Of a stretch of DNA of 39,381 nt, positions 33,866-39,381 are shown piece after piece. How positions within the stretch are numbered: the stretch's first letter is position 1; the number at the start of each line of letters is the position of its first letter. Origin of the DNA: Bacteroidota bacterium (lineage in GTDB: Bacteria > Bacteroidota > Bacteroidia > Chitinophagales > Chitinophagaceae); NCBI GenBank assembly GCA_023433265.1, contig JAEZDR010000063.1:1-39381 (forward strand), written 5' to 3'. Position numbers and translations under genes: made by a program. Under the pieces are notes generated by a model. That model searched no databases and was not told the DNA's origin. It was given only the letters and a program-made list of their open reading frames with translations.

Positions 33866-35380
33866 TCAAAAGCCTTTTAGGTTTCCTGTAAAGATAGAAA
33901 AAGCATGCGAAGCTACAGTTAGACTTGTTAATTTTTTGGTAACATGATCGGGATAGACATATTTATCTTTGTAAGTTGCTAGTATTAAAGGTCTTAGGTT
34001 TTCTGTGCGTGCTTCAGTCGCATCAGCCAGGAATATACCTTCAGCCTTCTGTTGCTTGATCAGATCCTTAGTAGACACTTCGCAGACCCAAATGAATTTT
34101 GACATACTAGTACCCAAAATCAAATCTTTGGTATCAGTGTCCATTGTTGTATTCACCGCCACATCATTCTTATAGGTTCTACTCGAAGTAAGGTAAAACC
34201 TGAGATACAATTCGGAATCGTTCGGAATAGGAAATAACTCTATTAGATATTTTTTTATAAACAACTTCGCCTCATATGCTTCCAAATAAATCTTTTGATA
34301 AAGCGGCACTATAAAGAACTCGATTTCACATAATTGCCAAGGACCAGCAGAATAATGCGCAGCAGGTGTTGCGAAGTATGCAAGTTGATATATTGGATGA
34401 TTGTCATCGATGAACACATACTTTCTATTTACCTCAGCATCATCATAAATAGTTATGTTTTTTGCTGCTAAGCGCCCTCTTAATGCTAAATCAGATTCGA
34501 TCGATGGCGCAAGAGCATCAACAGTTGCATGTTCAGTCCTTTCGTGGCCGATGCACAGCAAAGCATGTCCAATGCCTCCACCTTGAATAGCGACTATCAA
34601 AGGAAGACCACTTTCTACGTACGTGGCAAACAATTTCTTAAAATCATCTGTTCCGAATCGGGCCTTACTGTAAATTCTGGAGCTTAATCCAAATTCTTTG
34701 AGAGCAAATGAAATTTGTTGTATGTTCAGTCCTCTTGAAGGTACTTGTCTTTCCATAGACACAGTCCTCAGAGAACCAATTATTTTAGACGGTAGCACCG
34801 GGTTATATTCGGCGTATCGGTAACCAAAATATTCCATCATAGCCCACAAAGTTGTTTCTGCGCAGCTTATCGTTTCGGAATCTTGAGAAGAATGAGGAAA
34901 CCCATCAACTTGAAATTTAACGAAATTCACCGCGGCATCAAACTTTGTTGACAAGCAGAGAAAATCAGAATTATTGAGAGCGTATTTTGATATGATGCTT
35001 CTACCTATTACACTGGGATAGGTTGGTCGAAGTACAACAAAACCAAGAAATTTTTTCTCGGTTTCAATTATGCGCGCCGGGTCGCGAAAATCGTCCTCCT
35101 GAATTTCACCATTGAAGATAGACAATCTTATACAGTCTCTCTGGTAAGGTGAAAATTTAGAAGAAAAGTAGCAGTAAAAACTATCCCGATACACCTTATC
35201 TACATATGGACTTTCTACCAAATAATGCAAATCATCCTTCAAGTTTTGCAAATGCGGTAGAACTTCGTCATTATACACCTTAGAGGCGTCTGTTTTTTCG
35301 AAACCGAAAAAATCAGTAAACAATGTAACAATCTCATCTTGCAGTTCTGGTTTCCGTAAAATTGTTTGATTTATAGTCAT
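33866..35380 (-). CDS. Papain/C39-like cysteine peptidase-fold protein
   Basis: 504 residues from ATG 35380; an upstream TTG at 35401 falls inside the -7 box and is unlikely. The first about 155 residues are unrecognised. The central domain (about 160-345) has the papain-like order of catalytic residues: Gln166 and Cys173 in QDSETISCAETTLWAMMEYF, His272 in GGGIGHALLCIGHE, and Asp325/326 in VFIDDNHPIY. The last about 150 residues are again unrecognised. There is no signal peptide or ABC-transporter part, so this is not a bacteriocin exporter. Its place between an Argonaute cluster and an ATPase in a defence island suggests an intracellular effector. Target unknown. Confidence 0.7.
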   Translation of the reverse strand: MTINQTILRKPELQDEIVTLFTDFFGFEKTDASKVYNDEVLPHLQNLKDDLHYLVESPYVDKVYRDSFYCYFSSKFSPYQRDCIRLSIFNGEIQEDDFRDPARIIETEKKFLGFVVLRPTYPSVIGRSIISKYALNNSDFLCLSTKFDAAVNFVKFQVDGFPHSSQDSETISCAETTLWAMMEYFGYRYAEYNPVLPSKIIGSLRTVSMERQVPSRGLNIQQISFALKEFGLSSRIYSKARFGTDDFKKLFATYVESGLPLIVAIQGGGIGHALLCIGHERTEHATVDALAPSIESDLALRGRLAAKNITIYDDAEVNRKYVFIDDNHPIYQLAYFATPAAHYSAGPWQLCEIEFFIVPLYQKIYLEAYEAKLFIKKYLIELFPIPNDSELYLRFYLTSSRTYKNDVAVNTTMDTDTKDLILGTSMSKFIWVCEVSTKDLIKQQKAEGIFLADATEARTENLRPLILATYKDKYVYPDHVTKKLTSLTVASHAFSIFTGNLKGF

Positions 35381-35398
35381 TAAGCTGCCGTTATTATT

Positions 35399-35406
35399 CA
35401 AAGCTA
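35399..35406 (-). promoter_or_regulatory. -7 promoter element of the peptidase operon
   Basis: Minus-strand TAGCTTTG, an exact TAnnTTTG match ending 18 bases before the ATG at 35380. It decides the start: the TTG at 35401 overlaps the promoter element. Confidence 0.55.
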
Positions 35407-36489
35407 CTAAAGAGATAATGAACGCTCTTTTTTTATGCCTTGTTGCTTAACTCCGGCCCGTACTAATCGTCTTCGATAGCGACGCGGTCAATATGTTTTA
35501 CGGCCGGCGCAGCCCGCCTCAGGTCGCTAATCCACCCGACTGATGCCAGCCCTTAAGCCACCTTCGGCTCCGCACAACCCAACCGCCACTCGCTCACTCG
35601 TGCCCGTTGTGTTTGTTGCCAACGCTTCCGCCCAGCAATTCCTATCTATCAACTATGAAGGAACACTTCAGCTTTCTGGCCAACCCTGCAAGGTAAAAAG
35701 GTGTTCGTCAGGCGGTCGTCGGCAAGTAGACGCGCCAAACCTTTGTACTAGTGCCAAGCGAGCTATTTTGAGGCTCTTTAAGGCGCTTGGCACCACTACA
35801 AAGCCTTTTGGGTTGCTAGGCAAGTTTGTCACGCTCCTTGCAGCTCCTACGCCTTCCTCACGGCAGCTACTGTGTCCTTCATGCCACCTCATTCATTTCG
35901 CTTGAAGCTGCGCTCCATTCCACCACGGCTCGTACCTCGGCATTGCTAAGGCATGGCAACCCTGGGCCCAACCACATGCCTCCACACCAGGGATGCACAT
36001 GCCTTGTCGCAGCCACCCTACAATACTCGCTGGGTTACATTCCGCATCACTACAGTTCCATTCATTTTGGTAGCATTCAGTCCACCCGCTGCCCACAATT
36101 TTGCGTGCCTTGCTGCCTGCTACAGCTGCGGGTTTGTCATAGTTATTGCACCCCAACGCACAAACCCGACGCGAAGCAATAACCTACGCCAAACCCTTGC
36201 GTAATACGGTGCTGTCTATCGCGCGATGCGCTTCCATAGCCAGCCCTGTAGCAGGCGCACGCAGCCGCGTCCAGTCGTACCTCCTTCCCGCGGCTTACGA
36301 CGGCACGCCGTGCCCCCTACGCTACAGCCGCCGTTACTCCCGGCGGCACCCGCGCTTCCTTTAGCCGCAGGCGCTTTTACCCTCTTGCCTTCGCTCGTCC
36401 CATGTTCGAAATGTGTGGCAATCATTGTCGATACTAGTAATATCGTTTGTTGATACTTTTACTATTTCTGTGCTCTAGCTCGGAAAAAT
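35407..36489. other. GC-rich, strand-skewed region without a convincing gene
   Basis: About 1.1 kb. Base use differs sharply from the flanking AT-rich genes: the 60 bases from 36241 contain 41 G/C. The plus strand has more C than G (22 against 10-13 in the sampled lines at 35941 and 36001). Open frames on both strands are short, rich in Cys, Trp and Pro, and overlap each other, which is typical of non-coding GC-rich DNA. One clear structure is the inverted repeat GTGCCAAGCG (35751-35760) / CGCTTGGCAC (35784-35793). A long structured RNA, or a transfer/replication region of another element, are possible. Confidence 0.55.
35751..35793. repeat. Perfect 10-base inverted repeat in the GC-rich region
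   Basis: GTGCCAAGCG and CGCTTGGCAC separated by 23 bases; TAGT before the first arm and ACTA after the second extend the symmetry with one bulge. No T-run follows directly, so it is not a simple terminator. Confidence 0.7.
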
Positions 36490-37731
36490 TTAGAAACCTA
36501 TATCTCCGGCTTCTTCTACTAAATCATCAACATCCCCAGTTTGTCGCTTTATAAAAGATGAAAGCAATGGGACAGCAAAGGAATATTTCCCATGTCTATT
36601 TTTGAATATCAGCCCTAGCTCTACCATTTTTGTTAATATCTGGTTTATGTGGCTTGAGCTAAAAGGTTTTTGAAAGTGGTTTTTTGAACTCTCAGCAATA
36701 TCTATTACCGAAAATTCATCATCAGCAGTACGAAGGTTTGCAATGACAATCATTAAGTCTCTTTGCCGATCAGTTAATCCGCTCCATCGTCCGGAGTAAA
36801 AATCAGTATCAAGCTTTCTAACAATATCATCTAAAAAAACGACCGGGAATTCTCGCCCTAAACTCAGCTGTTGAATGTAGGAGTCAAAAGCTTCTTTACA
36901 AAGAAACTGTATGAAATATGGATAACCGCCTGAATATTCCGCAATAGATTTAATAGCAACTTCTGAAAATTTCACTGGGCATTCTTGGTTTTCTATCGGC
37001 TTCTTTATGGCTTCTTCACTTTCATCAACTGATAATTTATCTATGTTTAAAATATGAAACATTCTTTCGGCGTATGTTCTAGCCGCCACGAGGTTTGGAA
37101 ACAACGTTGGTAGGCCTGTAAGTACAAGAAGATAGGGAATTTGCTTGCGTTGTAAAAATTGGACCACTTCCAGAAGAAGTGATAAAGGGTATTGCTTGTC
37201 AACCGCCTGGTCTTTTAGAATTTGCGCCTCATCATATGCTAGAACAATTCCAGTTGCTTTTCCATCGACAATTTCCCAAACAGATTCAAGCACCGCCTTC
37301 AATTTGTCCGAGTCCAATCCAGGAGTCTCGTTATATCTGTGGATGAGATAATTATATGTTCCCTTTATAGGTATCTTTTCTGTAGGGGAATTAAAACCCA
37401 CTGACTTAGTTTCATACTCTGCTGCCGAAAAAGCCGAAGAGATTGTTGATATATCAGCGATTATCCTAGTACTCAGGCTCTGCTCGCTTATCGTAGCTGA
37501 TTCACTTAAATCAGTGCCCGCCCATAGCCAACCTTTACTTATAGCCAATGGTTTGAGCGTCTCTAGTAGTACCGTCTTACCCACTCCACGAAGCCCAGTT
37601 ATTATCAGATTTTGCATTATCGGCTTCTGTGTCAGCAACTTAAGAAACTCGGTTTGCTCATCTTGCCTTCCCGCTAAATATGGCGGCTTGTGTCCTGCCC
37701 CCGGTCTGAAAGGATTTAAGAATGCTTGCAT
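36490..37731 (-). CDS. AAA ATPase with C-terminal winged helix
   Basis: 413 residues. The N-terminal PYLAGRQDEQTEFLKLL leads into the P-loop GLRGVGKTVLLE (residues 46-57). Walker B is GIVLAYDEAQIL (Asp167, Glu168), followed by LLVLTGLPTLFPNL (sensor 1 region) and GGYPYFIQFLCKEA. The last about 110 residues look like a winged helix (RQRDLMIVIANL to VELGLIFKNRHGKYSFAVPL), giving an Orc1/Cdc6-like AAA-plus-wHTH layout. Related stand-alone ATPases occur on many mobile elements; the role here is unknown. It has its own promoter with a perfect palindromic operator (37766-37791), which its own winged helix might bind. Confidence 0.85.
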   Translation of the reverse strand: MQAFLNPFRPGAGHKPPYLAGRQDEQTEFLKLLTQKPIMQNLIITGLRGVGKTVLLETLKPLAISKGWLWAGTDLSESATISEQSLSTRIIADISTISSAFSAAEYETKSVGFNSPTEKIPIKGTYNYLIHRYNETPGLDSDKLKAVLESVWEIVDGKATGIVLAYDEAQILKDQAVDKQYPLSLLLEVVQFLQRKQIPYLLVLTGLPTLFPNLVAARTYAERMFHILNIDKLSVDESEEAIKKPIENQECPVKFSEVAIKSIAEYSGGYPYFIQFLCKEAFDSYIQQLSLGREFPVVFLDDIVRKLDTDFYSGRWSGLTDRQRDLMIVIANLRTADDEFSVIDIAESSKNHFQKPFSSSHINQILTKMVELGLIFKNRHGKYSFAVPLLSSFIKRQTGDVDDLVEEAGDIGF

Positions 37732-37751
37732 AGTTAATATATTTAGTGCCG

Positions 37752-37791
37752 CAAAGATAATGATATAAATTTAGTTGGTGAACTAAATTTA
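37752..37791 (-). promoter_or_regulatory. Promoter and 11-base palindromic operator of the AAA ATPase
   Basis: Minus-strand -7 box TATCTTTG (37752-37759), exact match. Upstream of it, over the -33 area, is the perfect palindrome TAAATTTAGTT-GGTG-AACTAAATTTA (37766-37791). The ATG is at 37731. Confidence 0.65.
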
Positions 37792-37863
37792 GTGAAACTC
37801 ATAATGCATGCTAAATTTAAAAAACAAATCAAAGTTAGGCGGCTATCACAGCCCCTAACAATT

Positions 37864-37939
37864 GGCTGCAAAGAAATTCCGCCATAAACACAAAACCCAC
37901 TCACAAGGCCATCTTTTATTGCGTTGCTTCTTTGCAGCC
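37864..37939. repeat. Structured hairpin element, copy A
   Basis: Outer arms GGCTGCAAAGAA (37864-37875) and TTCTTTGCAGCC (37928-37939) are perfectly complementary. Inside, CGC pairs with GCG, then a C-T mismatch, then ATAAA pairs with TTTAT. The apical loop contains AAGGCCATC. Copy B at 38274 has the same plan with different stem bases. Confidence 0.75.
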
Positions 37940-38273
37940 AGCCACGCCGCCTGGTTAAAAGGCTTTCTTTTTTTTCTCTTTTTTTCTTTGTGAAATTATA
38001 ATAATGGGATGCAGTGATGGATGGAGTTCTATTAATGGCAGGCACCGTCCAGACCGAAAAGGATTAAAATCTGAAGCTAACCAACCAGGAGCGACGATGG
38101 TGACCAGCAGATCTGTACGGTAACGTCAGCCTGAACGCGCCGAAACGAAACGAAGGACATGCCGAAGCTTCCTGGCTAACAAGCTACACGATTGCACATC
38201 CCGGCGACTGCTTTTGCACTTCTATTTTATAAGCTAAGATAGCTACGGCAGGCCACGCACATTGGCCGACCTA
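37940..38273. other. Intergenic stretch between the hairpin copies
   Basis: No gene supported. It has a T-rich tract (about 37965-37992) and otherwise mixed sequence without long frames on either strand. Confidence 0.4.
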
Positions 38274-38353
38274 AAAAAACCAAAAGACTACGGCATAAAC
38301 GCGAAGCCACCCTGCTGAAGGCCATCCTTTATTCCGTTTCCTTTTGGTTTTTT
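38274..38353. repeat. Structured hairpin element, copy B
   Basis: Outer arms AAAAAACCAAAAG (38274-38286) and CTTTTGGTTTTTT (38341-38353) are perfectly complementary. Inner CGG pairs with CCG, followed by the same C-T mismatch and ATAAA/TTTAT pairs as in copy A, and a loop with AAGGCCATC. On the minus strand the second arm ends in a T-run, so it could also act as a terminator. Confidence 0.75.
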
Positions 38354-38650
38354 ATCTGCCTTCGCTGGTGAGTTGCTCATAAAATTATCAGTTATGCAAA
38401 AGCAGCTCCGTATTATCAGCAGTCGTCGTTTATCAGTTTGCCCGCTCAGCACTTCCACCTTCACAGTTCCATCAGTGTTCCGGTTGGCATCATCCCGCCA
38501 CATGGGTCGTTTGCCATTAGCTTTCCACGTTCAGCCAGGTGTCGTCATCCACATCCTTCCTTGTGCCTGGTACGTTTGGCGCTATCCTTCAGGTCGTAGG
38601 TTTCTGTCAGCGCTGCCCTTTTAAGGGTAGTGCTTTGACGGTTGAAAACA
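38354..38650. other. Region without a supported gene, possibly decayed coding sequence
   Basis: Short frames only. On the minus strand, pieces in different frames (for example ETYDLKDSAKRTRHKEG, then VDDDTWLNVES, then MWRDDANRNTDGTVKVEVL) follow one another, as in a gene broken by frameshifts and stops. I recognise none of them. Confidence 0.3.
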
Positions 38651-38653
38651 TTT

Positions 38654-38675
38654 GGCCCGAGTAGAAACCCGGGCC
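38654..38675 (-). terminator. Terminator-like hairpin related to the one at 38762
   Basis: Minus strand GGCCCG-gGTttctACt-CGGGCC. It shares the GTTTCTAC loop and the flanking CCAAAAC-type sequence with the hairpin at 38762 but lacks a strong T-run. Confidence 0.45.
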
Positions 38676-38761
38676 TCAACCAAAACTAACTGCTTATGAG
38701 ATTGGCATAAGTGCCAATAACAAGCAACAAAGCTATGCAACAATGTTCACCGCATAAACAT

Positions 38762-38788
38762 AAAAAAGCCCCGGTAGAAACCAGGGCT
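38762..38788 (-). terminator. Rho-independent terminator of the gene ending at 38817
   Basis: Minus strand AGCCC-t-GGTttctACC-g-GGGCT followed by TTTTT. It lies 28 bases past the stop. Confidence 0.85.
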
Positions 38789-38816
38789 CATCCAAAACCT
38801 CAAAGCATCAATATCA

Positions 38817-39381
38817 TTACACCAAATCCACCTTCACCAGCTGCAATGGATTGTACTGGCTATTTTGAAGGATGTAGTCAACGCCGTTTACATGCTGATA
38901 AAACTCAACACCAAGCGAAAGGAACAATGGCTTAGTTGTGTTCGCTGTTACAGTATTGCTTAGAGTAATTGCAGCAGCAATATTGCCCGCTGTCAATGGC
39001 AGCATTGCAGAATCTTGTCTACTTGCTACAGTGGCCCCCGAGATGAAATCCACCTCACTACCGGCAGACACAATCTTGAAATGAGTTGTTCCAATAGGAG
39101 GTATCAAATTCAATGTTGGATCAAAAACAGGAATTAAAATGTCCAACTTTCCGGTCACCCTGTCAACATCGATAGTGTAAGGAGCAGGAATGTAGAACCA
39201 AGTTTCGCGTCAATGTTGAAATCAAAGCCCTCAGCAAGCATCAAATTACCATCTAACAGGTTTCTCTTACCCCGTGCGCTCGTTCCATCTTCCTGAACAG
39301 CCTTTACAAGCTGCTTAGTAAAGCGGCCAACTGCAAGCCTGTCAGATGCACCCTTTACAAGAGACATCATCGAATTACGAA
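38817..39381 (-). pseudogene. Frameshifted Bacteroidota hypothetical protein, cut by the window edge
   Basis: Two overlapping frames join into one protein. The upstream part contains SVRGKRN-like ARGKRNLLDGNLMLAEGFDF and ends wrongly after LGSTF. The downstream frame continues as PAPYTIDVDRVTGKLDILIP and runs to VKVDLV. A single missing base in the AA pair at 39189-39190 (TT on the coding strand) explains the break. The pattern fits a widespread uncharacterised Bacteroidota family of about 200-270 residues that I know only as hypothetical. The 5' end lies beyond the window. The loss may be real or a homopolymer sequencing error. Confidence 0.65.

Noticed and set aside
33866..35380. Bacteriocin-processing C39 ABC transporter
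   Set aside because: No transmembrane segments and no ABC ATPase domain; only the peptidase-like core is similar.
35893..36156. 87-residue minus-strand frame in the GC-rich region
   Set aside because: Cys/Trp-rich composition, overlapping frames on the other strand and no start signal suggest a chance frame in GC-rich DNA; I am not certain.
36490..37731. Insertion-sequence helper ATPase (IstB-like)
   Set aside because: No transposase gene or terminal inverted repeats nearby, and the layout has an extra winged-helix domain.
37743..38045. 100-residue minus-strand frame ending before the ATPase gene
   Set aside because: It crosses hairpin copy A and the ATPase promoter and operator. Its shared IKDGL-type peptide with the frame at 38288 comes from the repeated hairpin, not from a protein.
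37864..38353. CRISPR array
   Set aside because: Only two copies, 410 bases apart, with diverged stems; there is no regular spacer and no cas gene in the window.
38288..38503. 71-residue minus-strand frame ending GGFAFMP
   Set aside because: Its C-terminal part is a translation of hairpin copy B; the rest is unrecognised and lacks a promoter, so coding is not supported.

Overview
The window looks like a chromosome segment of a Bacteroidota bacterium, most likely of the Chitinophagaceae/Sphingobacteriia type. I infer this from repeated promoters with the Bacteroidota -7 box TAnnTTTG, PorT-like outer-membrane barrels, a BT4734/DUF3987 element primase and Bacteroidota-style integrase. No species call is possible.

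Region 1 (about 1-18,990) is ordinary chromosome. A minus-strand group carries aspS, a four-helix membrane protein and rarA. It is followed by a cytosolic sensory cluster: two multi-PAS histidine kinases, a REC-Hpt protein and a single-domain REC protein. Next come a PorT-like barrel, hflX, a Rieske ferredoxin, three tiny membrane proteins under a promoter covered by two palindromes, a PLP decarboxylase, and a copper module (AraC-type regulator with a CPRC N-terminus, CopA ATPase, HMA chaperone). A second outer-membrane barrel ends the region.

Region 2 (about 18,991 to beyond the right edge) is an integrated element. Its left end is a displaced 3' half of a tRNA-Asn gene (18,991-19,037, minus) next to a tyrosine recombinase. 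Then follow an unrecognised gene, an excisionase-like HTH protein and a BT4734/DUF3987 primase-like protein. The cargo is defence-like: an XRE controller with a perfect operator, a type III restriction-modification pair, a PD-(D/E)XK-DUF5655 protein, a Panacea (SocA-like) antitoxin with a PemK/MazF-like partner, a long prokaryotic Argonaute whose first and third catalytic aspartates are replaced, a GNAT-like protein, a papain/C39-like cysteine peptidase with a small charged partner, and an AAA ATPase with its own palindromic operator. No conjugation genes and no intact tRNA-Asn are visible, so the right end lies outside the window.

Region 3 (35,381-39,381) is mostly non-coding: a GC-rich, strand-skewed kilobase without a convincing gene, two copies of an about 78-base hairpin whose stems differ but stay complementary, two related terminator hairpins, and a frameshifted gene cut by the window edge.

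The most interesting points are the apparently slicer-dead Argonaute with a GNAT-like neighbour inside a defence island, the peptidase pair beside it, the Panacea/PemK-like pair, and the covarying hairpin family.
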